Assembly (NCBI RefSeq): GCF_001886715.1 | Contig: NZ_CP018082.1 | Span: forward strand, 4,402,001 to 4,466,000 | Reading direction: 5' to 3' | Origin: Nocardia mangyaensis | GTDB lineage: Bacteria; Actinomycetota; Actinomycetes; Mycobacteriales; Mycobacteriaceae | Length of the DNA stretch: 64,000 bases | In this document: positions 47,489-56,252 of the stretch, one piece after another | Layout of the letters: the number at the start of each line of letters is the position of its first letter | Position numbering within the stretch: the stretch's first letter is position 1 | Made by a program: the position numbers and the translations under genes | The notes under the pieces: generated by a model | What the model was told of the DNA's origin: nothing | The model's database searches: none | What the model saw: only the letters and a program-made list of their open reading frames with translations

Positions 47489-47662
47489 GGGGGGCGGGCG
47501 AGCTGGGTCAGCAACTCGCCGACCGCCGAGCCAGGCCGAGCTTTCGCACGCAACCGCAGCAGCCGGGCGGGGACCGCGGCGCGGTCGATAGCTCGAGCGT
47601 GGCCTGGCGTCGGCTCGCGGGCGGCGTCGGTGTTGGCGAGCCGACCGCAAGTCAGGGCACTG

Positions 47663-48337
47663 CTAGGGCGTGATCGGGTGCGAGGTCGCGTGGTCGAGAA
47701 CCAGTACTTCGGTGGTCTCGGGCGCGAGGTTCTTCAGCAACTGGCAGTGCATGTTCTGGTGTGCGGGCGCCAGACCTGCCTGGTGAATCGGCACTACGAC
47801 GCGCGGAGCGATCGACCGCAGGTAGTCGATTCCCTCGCCGATCTTCATCCACGGCCCACCGATCGGCAGCAACAACACATCGACAGTCGCAGCGATCTCG
47901 TCGAAAGCATCGCCCGGGTGGAAGACGGCGTCGTCGATCAGATAGCCGACGTTGTCCGAGGTGGGCAACGCCGAATGGACGCAGGCGTGCTCACCGCCGG
48001 TGATCACGATGTCGTGACCGAGCACCGAGAGCTTCTGGCCCGGCTGCGCCACGTGCGCGGGCCGCCGCATGTTCTCGGGATAGTCGGGGCTGTCCAGTGC
48101 CCCGAGCGTGCCCTCGCCGACGATCAGCTGGGCGGCGGGGTTGGCCGCCATCAGCGCCGCGAGCCGCGGACCGTCGAGATGGTCGGGGTGAGCATGGGTG
48201 ATCAGGATCAGGTCGAGGTCGGCCAAGTCCTCGAACCCCTGCGAGTAGGTACCCGGGTCGAACAGGATTCGCGTCGAGGCGGCCGCGCCCGGTATCTCCA
48301 CGAGAACGCAGGCGTGCCCGAAGTGGGTGATGTTCAT
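47663..48337 (-). CDS. Metallo-beta-lactamase-fold hydrolase
   Basis: A 224-aa protein of the UlaG/YcfI-like MBL type. The zinc motif is THAHPDH (His48, His50, Asp52, His53), with further ligands in the HACVHSALP and PIHQAG regions. It lacks a signal peptide. It is the last gene of catabolic module A, 25 bp after the alcohol dehydrogenase. It may hydrolyse a lactone or a ring-cleavage product; this is inference. Confidence 0.87.
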   Translation of the reverse strand: MNITHFGHACVLVEIPGAAASTRILFDPGTYSQGFEDLADLDLILITHAHPDHLDGPRLAALMAANPAAQLIVGEGTLGALDSPDYPENMRRPAHVAQPGQKLSVLGHDIVITGGEHACVHSALPTSDNVGYLIDDAVFHPGDAFDEIAATVDVLLLPIGGPWMKIGEGIDYLRSIAPRVVVPIHQAGLAPAHQNMHCQLLKNLAPETTEVLVLDHATSHPITP

Positions 48338-48362
48338 AGCTTTTCGCCTTCCGGTGGGGTGT

Positions 48363-49460
48363 TCAGGGGTTGACCACGGTCATCCACATCGGCTCCTTGC
48401 GGTTCACCATCGCGTCGACCGCGGTATCGGCATCGGCGAGGGGGAAGCGCTGGGTGATCAGTTCGTCCACGTTCAGTGCGCCGGATCCGAGCAGGGCGAG
48501 GACCTGTTCGGCGTCGGACCTGGTGCAGGCGCGAGTGCCGACGAAACGCCAGCAGTTCACCATCAAGGCCAGCGGCGGCAGCGACAACGGCGTGGTGTTG
48601 CCGCCCATGTGCGCGATGGTGCCGCCGGTGCGCAGGGCAGCCATCGCCTGGCTGGTGGCCGCACCGGCCGGGATGTAGTCGGCGACGGCGTGGACGCCGG
48701 CCGGGGCCAGCTCGCGCAGCCGGCGGGTGAGACCGCCGGTGCTCTCCCAGTCGGTCGGCAATTCGTCCAGTGCGATGGTGTCGACCGCCACGTTGCCTGC
48801 CAGCGGGGTGACCGCGGCGAGCCGTTCGGCGGAGCGGCCGACCAGCAGCAGCCGGGCGATGCCGAAGTGCTCGGCCAGCTTGATCGTCGCGGTGCCCATC
48901 GTCCCGGTGGCGGCGGTGGTGACGACCGTCGAGCCGAGCGGCAGCTGTGCGCATTTCAAGATCCGCACGACATTCGCCAGGTCGTGCACCTTGGCGGCGA
49001 CGTCGAAGCTGACGTTGCCCGGGAGCTGGTCGATCAGCCAGTGCGGTACCCGGATGTATTCGGCGAGGCCACCGTCGTGGTAGCGCTCGTAGAGCGGCAT
49101 CGGCATCGTGCCGAAGCCCGCGTGCCCGATCATCGCCTGCTGGGGGCACATCATGTCGCGGTCGGTGCGGCAGTAGTCGCAGTTGCGGCAGTTGAGGTTG
49201 GGGTGCACCCGCACCCGATCGCCAACCTCCAGGTCGGCGACCTGCTCGCCCACCGCGGCTACTGTGCCTGCGGCTTCGTGCCCGAGTGTCGTCGGAAGAT
49301 GTTTGAAGGCGCCCATTTTCAGCAGGGCGATCATGCCGGGTGCCAGCCCGGCGGAGACGACCTTGACCACGACGTCGAGTGGTCCTGGCTGCGGAATCGG
49401 GATCTGTTCGAGGGTCAGGGTGTGCGCGCCTTCGGTGGCGCGGGCGGCGAGCATGGTCAT
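48363..49460 (-). CDS. Zinc-type alcohol dehydrogenase-family protein
   Basis: A 365-aa MDR protein. The structural zinc cysteines are intact (CRNCDYCRTDRDMMC). The catalytic domain has the GHEAAG motif, but the usual catalytic Cys position reads AGLAPG, so the catalytic zinc ligand is missing. The Rossmann region reads VVTTAATGTMGTATIKLAEHFG, which is a quinone-reductase-like pattern. It may reduce a double bond or quinone instead. It overlaps the bicupin stop by 4 nt. Confidence 0.85.
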   Translation of the reverse strand: MTMLAARATEGAHTLTLEQIPIPQPGPLDVVVKVVSAGLAPGMIALLKMGAFKHLPTTLGHEAAGTVAAVGEQVADLEVGDRVRVHPNLNCRNCDYCRTDRDMMCPQQAMIGHAGFGTMPMPLYERYHDGGLAEYIRVPHWLIDQLPGNVSFDVAAKVHDLANVVRILKCAQLPLGSTVVTTAATGTMGTATIKLAEHFGIARLLLVGRSAERLAAVTPLAGNVAVDTIALDELPTDWESTGGLTRRLRELAPAGVHAVADYIPAGAATSQAMAALRTGGTIAHMGGNTTPLSLPPLALMVNCWRFVGTRACTRSDAEQVLALLGSGALNVDELITQRFPLADADTAVDAMVNRKEPMWMTVVNP

Positions 49461-50455
49461 CGCGAGCTTCTTTCCCCGGCGAGGGCATCGAGGTATTCGG
49501 GTGTGCAGGGCTGTGCGGTGCGTGAGGTCTCGGCAACCTGGGGCAGTTCGCGATGGGAGAGCACGCTGAGGTACGCGCCGTCCTCATGGCCGACGCTGGT
49601 GTGGGCGATGCCGAGCGGGATCCGGACGAAGTCGCCCGGACCGAGTTCGACGATCCCGCGCTGGGTCACCAGTGTGCGCGAGCCACTGATCTGGTACTGG
49701 ATCTCGTCGGCGTCCAGGGCCCGTGTGTAGCGCCGCACGTCTACCGACTCAGCCGTGAATGTTTTTGTGCCCAAACTGAATTGGTCGACCGCGTAGAGCG
49801 GATTCGAGCCCGGGCCGACAGCGAATACCGAGATCCGGTCGGGTTCGTCGGTGACACGGTCGAGCAGTTCGTGCTCGTCGATGCCGAACACGGTGATGTC
49901 GTGGCCCGGTGATCCCATGCACTGAGTGACGGCCTCGTTGAGCTGTCCCGGCTGCCATCCGGGAAACGGCGGCAGCGCTGGCGATGAAGTGCGCACCGCA
50001 CTACCTGTTTCGGTGACCGGCGCCGGAATGTAGAACAGCAGATGGCTTTCGGTGCGCCCGTAGTTGTCGTGCGCGACACCGCGCGGAATGCGGGAGAACT
50101 CGCCGGGCCGGTGTTCGATGGTGCCGAGTTCGGTCATCAGGGTGCGTTCGCCGTCGATCTGGTAGGAGATCTCGTCGACGTCGCAATTGCGGTGGTAGAA
50201 GGGCTGGCGATTGTCCATCGTCTGCCACTCGATGCGGATCTGGTCGTTCTCGTAGACCCCGCGCGGCGGGGCGAACGGCTGTGCCTGGTATTGCTGGGGG
50301 AAGTGGACCACCGTCAGTGGCGGATGATCGCGCCACAGCTTCATCGGCATCTTGCCCGGGTGCGGTGGGGAGAGCAGGTGCCGTTCGTCGCGGCGGATGC
50401 TGCGCAGGGGCACCCCGGACGTCATGGTCACGATGTCTTCGATGACAACACTCAT
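49457..50455 (-). CDS. Bicupin protein (homogentisate dioxygenase-like)
   Basis: A 332-aa protein with two cupin folds. The first (about 80-165) has FYHRNCDVDEISYQIDGERT and FSRIPRGVAHDNYG, with His and Glu ligands. The second (about 225-305) has DADEIQYQISGSRT and FVRIPLGIAHTS but lacks the first-motif His, so only the first domain looks metal-competent. Such bicupins resemble homogentisate and related ring-cleaving dioxygenases, including the FPQQYQAQPF segment. In module A it could open an aromatic ring or isomerise a product. Confidence 0.8.
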   Translation of the reverse strand: MSVVIEDIVTMTSGVPLRSIRRDERHLLSPPHPGKMPMKLWRDHPPLTVVHFPQQYQAQPFAPPRGVYENDQIRIEWQTMDNRQPFYHRNCDVDEISYQIDGERTLMTELGTIEHRPGEFSRIPRGVAHDNYGRTESHLLFYIPAPVTETGSAVRTSSPALPPFPGWQPGQLNEAVTQCMGSPGHDITVFGIDEHELLDRVTDEPDRISVFAVGPGSNPLYAVDQFSLGTKTFTAESVDVRRYTRALDADEIQYQISGSRTLVTQRGIVELGPGDFVRIPLGIAHTSVGHEDGAYLSVLSHRELPQVAETSRTAQPCTPEYLDALAGERSSR

Positions 50456-50476
50456 TGCAGAGACCTCTTTGTCTCG

Positions 50477-51445
50477 TCAGGAAACGAATTCGGCAGGCAG
50501 TGCCTGGTAGTAGGCCGCCGCGCCGGGGTGCAGCGGAATCGGGGTGATGCCCATGGTCGGCGGGTCGAGCGGGTAGGTGACCGGACTGCGTTCGGGCGGC
50601 AGGTGCTGATATTGGGCCTCCAGGAGGTGTCGGGTTTCCCCGAGAATCCAGGCGACGGCATAGGCCAGGTCCTCGGCCATGTCCGCGCGGGCCACGACCA
50701 GGAAATCGGAGAAGTCCAGCGTCTGGAACGCGCTGCGGCCGGGAAAGAATTCGTCGGCGACCGTGGCGGCGGGCCACCCGAAGTCCCGGTCGAAGGAGGC
50801 GAGCACCTCGGGTTCGACTTCGAGGAAGCGGTAGTCGCCGCCGAACTGCTGCCAGTGCGGCAGCATGACGGCCTCGTGCACGATGGCGTTGGCGCGGCCG
50901 GCGAGGACGTGGTCGAGCGACTCGAAGGGGCGTTCGTCGCCGAGGAACTGGCCACCCCAGCCCTCGACATCGACGCCTGATCGTGCGAGCAATTCGTGCG
51001 CGGCCAGGCCGACGGCATTGACCCCGTCGTCGACCGAAGTCGCCACCCGCAGTACCGGTTTCAGCTCGCGCAGCTCGGCGAACGTGCTGACGCCGAGATC
51101 GGCGTGCACGGCGAAGACCAGTCGATCACGTTGGGGCACAACGCCGAGCGCGCGCAGATCGGGATAGCACTCGTCGCGGTAGGTGCCGCGGCCGTCGAGC
51201 GCGACCGCAGTGAACGCGGCGGGAGTGGTCAGTGCGATATCGACGTCACCGCGCCCCACCGCGCGCACGTTGTCGGAGAATCCGCGGCCGTTCCAGATGC
51301 CGACTCGCGTGTGTGGGCCTGCTCGGTCGGTGAGTTCCTGCGAGATCCAGCCACACACCCGGTGCAGATTGGCGGTGCCCCAATCACCTTGCAGTTGCAG
51401 TCGCAGCGATCGGGTGATCCGAGGTTCGGCGGGCCTGGTGCTCAT
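50477..51445 (-). CDS. TAXI/NMT1-type solute-binding protein without signal peptide
   Basis: A 322-aa periplasmic-binding-protein fold of the TAXI or NMT1 type, with ALTTPAAFTAVALDG and a C-terminal binding domain. Unlike transporter subunits, it starts directly with MSTRPAEPRITRSLRLQLQ, with no signal peptide, and no TRAP permease is nearby. It may act as a cytosolic ligand-binding or enzyme-like protein. It overlaps the FAH-family gene stop by 4 nt. Confidence 0.78.
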   Translation of the reverse strand: MSTRPAEPRITRSLRLQLQGDWGTANLHRVCGWISQELTDRAGPHTRVGIWNGRGFSDNVRAVGRGDVDIALTTPAAFTAVALDGRGTYRDECYPDLRALGVVPQRDRLVFAVHADLGVSTFAELRELKPVLRVATSVDDGVNAVGLAAHELLARSGVDVEGWGGQFLGDERPFESLDHVLAGRANAIVHEAVMLPHWQQFGGDYRFLEVEPEVLASFDRDFGWPAATVADEFFPGRSAFQTLDFSDFLVVARADMAEDLAYAVAWILGETRHLLEAQYQHLPPERSPVTYPLDPPTMGITPIPLHPGAAAYYQALPAEFVS

Positions 51446-52275
51446 GCGGGAACCACCTCGCTGCGCACCAGGTTGCGGACCACTCCAACGCCATCGATCT
51501 CGACACTGACCTGGTCACCGTCATGCAGGAACAGCTGCGGATCGCGGCGATAGCCGACGCCACCGGGGGTGCCGGTCAAGATGACGTCACCGGGGGCGAG
51601 GGTGGTGAAGGTCGAGATCTCGGCGATCAACCGGGGGATGGAGAAGATCAGCATCGACAGGTCCGATTCCTGGACCTTCTCGCCGTTGAGTACGGTGCGG
51701 ATGCCCGCCGTCGACAGGTCGACCTCGGTCGGCGTCACCAGCGACGGGCCGAGCGGCGTACTCGCCTGCCAAGCCTTTCCCTGCATCCACTGGTGGGTCT
51801 TGTACTGGAAGTCGCGCATGGTGATGTCGTTGGCCGTGCTGTAGCCGAGAATGTGTTCGCCTGCGTCGGCTTCGGCGATGCGGCGGCCGGGCCTGCCGAT
51901 GATGACGGCCAATTCACCTTCGTAGTCCACCTGAGTCGACTCCGACGGCAACACGATGTCGTCGTAGGCGCCGAGGAGACTGTCGGCGAATTTGGGGAAC
52001 AGCACCGGATAGGTCGGCAGCTCGCGTTTGGTCTCGGTGACGTGCTCGCGATAGTTCAGCCCGACGCAGAACACCTTCGACGGGTTGGGCACCACCGGCA
52101 GCAGCCGCACCGCATCGATCTCGACGCGGCCACCGGTGTCACGCTCGGCCTCGGCCAGCGCTTCCACGGTGGTCTCGGGGCCGATCTCGGTGAGGCCGCG
52201 CAGCGGGACAAGCGCCGATCCCTGCACTTCGCCGACGCGCCGCGCGCCGCGATGTTCGTAGGTCATGTACGCCAT
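51442..52275 (-). CDS. Fumarylacetoacetate hydrolase-family protein (module A)
   Basis: A 277-aa FAH-fold enzyme. The motif VFCVGLNYREHVTE, then VDYEGELAVIIGR with the metal-binding Glu pair, then YSTANDITMRDFQ, are all typical. Related enzymes are 2-hydroxypenta-2,4-dienoate hydratases, decarboxylases or acylpyruvate hydrolases that act after meta-cleavage. It lies downstream of the extradiol dioxygenase gene with a 1-bp gap. Confidence 0.88.
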   Translation of the reverse strand: MAYMTYEHRGARRVGEVQGSALVPLRGLTEIGPETTVEALAEAERDTGGRVEIDAVRLLPVVPNPSKVFCVGLNYREHVTETKRELPTYPVLFPKFADSLLGAYDDIVLPSESTQVDYEGELAVIIGRPGRRIAEADAGEHILGYSTANDITMRDFQYKTHQWMQGKAWQASTPLGPSLVTPTEVDLSTAGIRTVLNGEKVQESDLSMLIFSIPRLIAEISTFTTLAPGDVILTGTPGGVGYRRDPQLFLHDGDQVSVEIDGVGVVRNLVRSEVVPA

Positions 52276-52276
52276 G

Positions 52277-53206
52277 TCAGTGTCCTTCGCTGGTCTTGCG
52301 CCAGGAGGCGAGCTGGCCGCCCCACAGGTTCACGGAAGTGGGAATCGGCTTCCACCGACGCGGCACATAGGTCACGCGGTCGTCGTGGAACTTCTCCATC
52401 TCGGCGGACAGTTCGATGTGGTTGCCCGCCGGGTCGTCGAAGAAGACGAAAAGGTTGTTGCCCGGGCCGTGGCGACCGGGACCCCAGGTGACGTCGACGT
52501 TCTCGTCGGTCAGCCGGTCACACCAGGCCTTGAAGTCCTCCCATTCGGCCAGGTCGAAGGAGTAGTGGTCGATGTCGCCGCCCACTCCGACGTTGACCAC
52601 GGCCAGGGTGTGGTGGTCGCGGTCGCTGCGCAGCCACGCGAATCGGCCGTCCTCGAGCTGATCGGAGATGCGGAATCCGACGGTGTCGACGAAGAACTCC
52701 ACCATCGGCACCACGTCGTCGGTGGCCACGGTGATGTGCTGGTACTTGATCGGTCGGCGACCGGTGTCGGCGGCATTCTCGCCCTCGCGTGCCACGGCGG
52801 TGTGGAAGTGGACGGGTGTGCCGTGGGGGTCGGTGGTCACGATGCCGGCGGCGGTGCCGAGTCCGGCGTCGAGATGGGCCGGGTCCAGTGGCGAGACGGA
52901 GTGACCGGCGGCGGTCAGCCGTTTCGCGATGCCCTCGACACCGTCGAGGTCGCGGACTTCGAAACCGTAGTGGTGCAGCCCCTTCTCGCCTTCGAGGAGA
53001 TCGATGACGTGATGCCCGGTGCCCCAGCCCAGGCGAAGTCCGCCCTCGGGCAGCTGCTCGTGCACCTGCAGTCCGAGCACCCGGCCGTAGAACGCGGCCG
53101 ACGCCGCGACGTCGGGTACGCGGAATCCGATGTGGGACACGGTGGTACGGGTCAGGGTGCCTGCCGCCGCGCGTTCCTGCAAGACGATCCGCTGTGGTTT
53201 ATCCAT
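52277..53206 (-). CDS. VOC-fold extradiol ring-cleavage dioxygenase (module A)
   Basis: A 309-aa type I extradiol dioxygenase with two VOC domains. The C-terminal domain holds the Fe/Mn triad: His in KYQHITVAT, His in DIDHYSFDL, and Glu in GNHIELSAE. The family cleaves catechols next to the hydroxyls. Its start overlaps the hydroxylase stop by 8 nt, so the hydroxylase product is probably its substrate. Confidence 0.9.
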   Translation of the reverse strand: MDKPQRIVLQERAAAGTLTRTTVSHIGFRVPDVAASAAFYGRVLGLQVHEQLPEGGLRLGWGTGHHVIDLLEGEKGLHHYGFEVRDLDGVEGIAKRLTAAGHSVSPLDPAHLDAGLGTAAGIVTTDPHGTPVHFHTAVAREGENAADTGRRPIKYQHITVATDDVVPMVEFFVDTVGFRISDQLEDGRFAWLRSDRDHHTLAVVNVGVGGDIDHYSFDLAEWEDFKAWCDRLTDENVDVTWGPGRHGPGNNLFVFFDDPAGNHIELSAEMEKFHDDRVTYVPRRWKPIPTSVNLWGGQLASWRKTSEGH

Positions 53207-54800
53207 GGCTCAAAGCCCTTTCTGTCCAGGTCGAGATGGCGGTCACCGTGTCGGTGGTCCGGTCGGGGCACCAGGCGGCCGCGACCACCCGGTCCGGGCG
53301 GAGAAGCACGAATTGCCCGGCATAAGGTTCGAATTCGCGGGCGGCTGCCCCGTCGATGTCGATCAGGACCCGACGTCGAGTCCGTGGGAGGTACTCCCCC
53401 AGCGCGAGCAGCGCGGTGGTCGTTCCGAGTTGCCGGACGACCGGCTCGGCTGCCTCCCAAGCCTGCTCGTCGACATCGACGCCGATCAGCGCCCAATCCA
53501 TACCGAGCACGTCGTCGAGCCGGGCGACGCGGTGGTGAGCGGTGTCGAAGACCAGTGGCTGCCCCAGCGCGACTCCGACACCGTGGTGTCGATCAGCATC
53601 GAGAACCAATCCTTCGGTGAAGCGCTGGGCCGGTCGGTACCGCATCTGCTCGAGGTAAGCGCGACCCTCCTCGGTGCCCAATGCTCGCTCGATCACTGCG
53701 TCGCGGCGCTCGGCCACTCGCGCCGAGGTGGTCATCACGACGCGCCCCAAGCGTTCCGACATCCGAACCGTGGCCTGCGCATGGGCGGCACGTTCACGCT
53801 GATAGCTGGTCAGCACCGACGGGGCGAGCCGGCCGGCGAGGACATCGGCGATCTTCCAGGTCAGGTTTGCCGCGTCCCGTATGCCGGAGTTGAGTCCCTG
53901 GCCGGCGAAGGGCGGCATCATGTGCGCCGCGTCGCCGAGCAGGAAGGTGCGCCCGACCATCCACTCGTCGGCGATGACCGCGTTGAACCGGTAATTCACC
54001 GCACGTTCGATCTGCGCCGGTGTCAGGTCACGGTAGGGCGCGACCAATGCGCGGATCAGCTCGAACGACGGCACCTGGCCGGGCGTGCCCTCACCGTCGA
54101 AGAGCCGGAATTCATACCGGCAGCGGCCGTCGAGCCCGGGCACGATGACATGCGGGCGGGCCGGATCGCCGTGATGCATGGCGAAGCGTTCGGTGTGCGG
54201 ATCGTCGAGGGTGTCGGCGACCAACCACACATCGGGGTAACTACGTCCGGTCATCTCGATGCCCTGGCCGAGCCGGGTCACCGATCGACCTCCGTCGCAG
54301 CCGAGGACGTAGGCAGCGTCGAGGGCCACCGGACCGCTGTCGGTGTGCGCGTGGACTCGCACGGAGTCGGCCGATTGCCCGAACCCGGTCACTTCGACGC
54401 CGAACCGCAGTGAAGCATTCGGCATCTGCCCCAGCGCTTTGACCAGCACCCGCTCGAGATCGGGCTGCGCGAAGGGGTTCTTGAACGGATACCCCAGTCG
54501 GAACGGCTGCGGTCCACGCGCCTGGAACAGCGGCGCGCCGTGACGGTCGTAGTAGCGAGTGCCCGTGCCCGGCACCACGATCGGCAGTACTTCGTCGACG
54601 ATGCCCGCGCGCTGATACACCCGCAGGGATTCGTCGTCGATACTGATGGCCTTGGGCTCGTCGCTGGTCGATTGATTCTGTTCGACCACGACCACGTCGA
54701 CACCCCGCGCGGCGAGCAGGGCCGCGGCTGTGAGACCGACCGGCCCGGCACCGCAGATCACCACCTCGGTTTCGTCTGGCGACTTCACCGGCGCCATCAC
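53199..54800 (-). CDS. FAD-dependent aromatic hydroxylase, MhpA-like (module A)
   Basis: A 533-aa group A flavoprotein monooxygenase. The N-terminal GAGPVG (17-22), the DG motif LGCDGGRSVTR and the GD motif FLLGDAAHMMPPFAGQGLNSG are intact. It likely hydroxylates a phenolic acid to a catechol using NADH and O2, as MhpA does. It is the first gene of module A, behind the operator at 54851-54892. Confidence 0.9.
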   Translation of the reverse strand: MMAPVKSPDETEVVICGAGPVGLTAAALLAARGVDVVVVEQNQSTSDEPKAISIDDESLRVYQRAGIVDEVLPIVVPGTGTRYYDRHGAPLFQARGPQPFRLGYPFKNPFAQPDLERVLVKALGQMPNASLRFGVEVTGFGQSADSVRVHAHTDSGPVALDAAYVLGCDGGRSVTRLGQGIEMTGRSYPDVWLVADTLDDPHTERFAMHHGDPARPHVIVPGLDGRCRYEFRLFDGEGTPGQVPSFELIRALVAPYRDLTPAQIERAVNYRFNAVIADEWMVGRTFLLGDAAHMMPPFAGQGLNSGIRDAANLTWKIADVLAGRLAPSVLTSYQRERAAHAQATVRMSERLGRVVMTTSARVAERRDAVIERALGTEEGRAYLEQMRYRPAQRFTEGLVLDADRHHGVGVALGQPLVFDTAHHRVARLDDVLGMDWALIGVDVDEQAWEAAEPVVRQLGTTTALLALGEYLPRTRRRVLIDIDGAAAREFEPYAGQFVLLRPDRVVAAAWCPDRTTDTVTAISTWTERALSHG

Positions 54801-54850
54801 CTCACCTTCTCCCGCTGTCGGTACGAACTCGATAGCCCAACCCTGACATG

Positions 54851-54892
54851 GTGTCCTGCATTACAAAAGTGTCGTCCTATAAGACAGGACAC
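54851..54892. promoter_or_regulatory. Long inverted-repeat operator of module A
   Basis: The outer arms GTGTCCTG (54851-54858) and CAGGACAC (54885-54892) are exact complements. The interior contains ATTACAAAAG. It lies 50 bp upstream of the hydroxylase start. The same 42-nt length with 35 identical bases recurs at 61302-61343. A MarR- or IclR-type regulator of this island probably binds it. Confidence 0.8.
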
Positions 54893-55034
54893 TACTGGTG
54901 AGCGCCTGCATGCGCATGAGCGCGCTCACACCCAGAATATAACTCTGGTTCTATACCTATACTGCTAGAGTTAACTATTGTCCCGAATTCCCCTCGGCCA
55001 CGAGCCGCCGCCGATGCCGGTGCTGAGCTACTTC

Positions 55035-55256
55035 GGCATCCCAAGAACTGGCTGATTCCCAGCGTCGTCCTGACCGCTGGTCTGCATCGTGGACCGGCCA
55101 CAGCAGCCGGGCGAGGCGGTGGGCCGGCAGCGATTCGACTCCGTCGAAGCAGCCACCGCGGCGATTGCGGACAACGAACTGTTCGCGGCGATCGTCCTAC
55201 CCGTGGACTACTCCGCCAAGCTCGGCTCACTGGGCCCGCAACGACCCGAGAGCGCG
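55035..55256 (+). pseudogene. Remnant of a YhgE/Pip- or DUF3533-type membrane protein
   Basis: The plus strand near 55035 encodes HPKNWLIPSVVLTAGL, like the start of the first helix of DUF3533/YhgE proteins. In another frame from about 55136 it continues FDSVEAATAAIADNELFAAI then VLPVDYSAKLGSLG, which matches the extracellular segment following that helix. The intervening part and the whole C-terminus are gone. No intact start exists. Confidence 0.5.
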
Positions 55257-55261
55257 AGACC

Positions 55262-55301
55262 CACGTCGCCGAGCCCCCCTGCCGAAGGGCTCGGCGACGT
55301 G
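55262..55301 (-). terminator. Strong hairpin terminator of module B
   Basis: Perfect 15-bp arms, 55262-55276 and 55287-55301, surround a 10-nt loop. It lies 17 bp beyond the stop codon of the VOC gene at 55318 on the minus strand, so it should insulate module A from module B transcription. Confidence 0.8.
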
Positions 55302-55317
55302 TATCAACCGGCGGATG

Positions 55318-56244
55318 TCACCCTCGGGTGGAGTGCGAGCCGGTCATCAGTGCGGCCAGGTCGTCGGGTTCCAGGAACGACGGCGGGGGCGGCGGCCCCC
55401 AGGCATACAGCCCCTGCAGGCCTTCCAGTACCGCGGGGCTCCAGAGCTCGTCTTCGGGCACCGTGTCCATATCGGAGTAGTACTCGGAGAAGTTGCCTGC
55501 GGGATCCTTGAGGTACCAGAAGAAGTTGGCGCCGGCGAAATGGCGACCCAGACCCCAGATGTGACGTTCGGGATGACCTTCGAGCATCGCCTGCGCACCC
55601 CGGCCGACCTCGTCGACGTCGTCGACCTGCCAGCTGGTGTGATGCATGAAATTGACCGGCGCGGCCAGCACCAGCACATTGTGGTGCTCGACCGAGCATC
55701 GCAAGAAGGCGGCCTTGTCGCCCATGTAGTCGCTGACCTGGAAACCCAAGCCCTCGACGAAAAAGCGCATGGTGGCGGCAAGGTCGGTACTGCCGAGCAC
55801 CGCGTGTCCGAGCTTGCGTGGCCGGACCGGTTCGGTGCGCGACAGAAACGGTGCCCGGCCCCACCGGTCGATGCGGCCGGGGCCGTTGTACGGCGTCGGC
55901 GCTACGGCCGGCTCGGTGACGATGCGCGGTCGCACCAATACCCGCACCACGGTGCCGGTGACCGGTTCGACGGCACGCACAGACAGCGGATTGCTGTCGC
56001 TCGACACCCCGATCGCCGCCAGCCGGGCGGCCACCGAGGCGATGTCGTCGCTGTCGTCGGCGGCGACAGTGAGGTCGAGGAGCCTACGTAACGGTGCGTG
56101 CACCACCTGAAGTTGTTCACCGCCGTCGCGGGTGGCGAATCGCCCCTCACCGAGGTGATCGAGCCCGAAATCGGTGTAGTAGCTGATGGTTTCGGCCGGG
56201 TTGGGAACCCCGATGGTGACCTTGCCCAGTCCGTGCAGTGCCAT
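55318..56244 (-). CDS. VOC-fold extradiol dioxygenase (module B)
   Basis: A 308-aa two-domain VOC dioxygenase. The C-terminal metal triad is His in LGHAVLGS, His in MHHTSWQV, and Glu in NFSEYYSDM. The N-terminal domain is more diverged than in the module A paralogue, and the C-terminal tail is Pro-rich. It is the last gene of module B. Likely a catechol meta-cleavage enzyme with a different substrate from the module A enzyme. Confidence 0.88.
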   Translation of the reverse strand: MALHGLGKVTIGVPNPAETISYYTDFGLDHLGEGRFATRDGGEQLQVVHAPLRRLLDLTVAADDSDDIASVAARLAAIGVSSDSNPLSVRAVEPVTGTVVRVLVRPRIVTEPAVAPTPYNGPGRIDRWGRAPFLSRTEPVRPRKLGHAVLGSTDLAATMRFFVEGLGFQVSDYMGDKAAFLRCSVEHHNVLVLAAPVNFMHHTSWQVDDVDEVGRGAQAMLEGHPERHIWGLGRHFAGANFFWYLKDPAGNFSEYYSDMDTVPEDELWSPAVLEGLQGLYAWGPPPPPSFLEPDDLAALMTGSHSTRG

Positions 56245-56252
56245 GTCGGCCC

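Larger units (their letters stand above)
54801..55317. other. Intergenic region between catabolic modules
   Basis: 517 bp. It holds the module A promoter (operator at 54851), a second inverted repeat TAACTCT-N20-AGAGTTA at 54940-54973 and a remnant of a membrane protein at 55035-55256. The terminator of module B is at 55262-55301. Confidence 0.6.
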
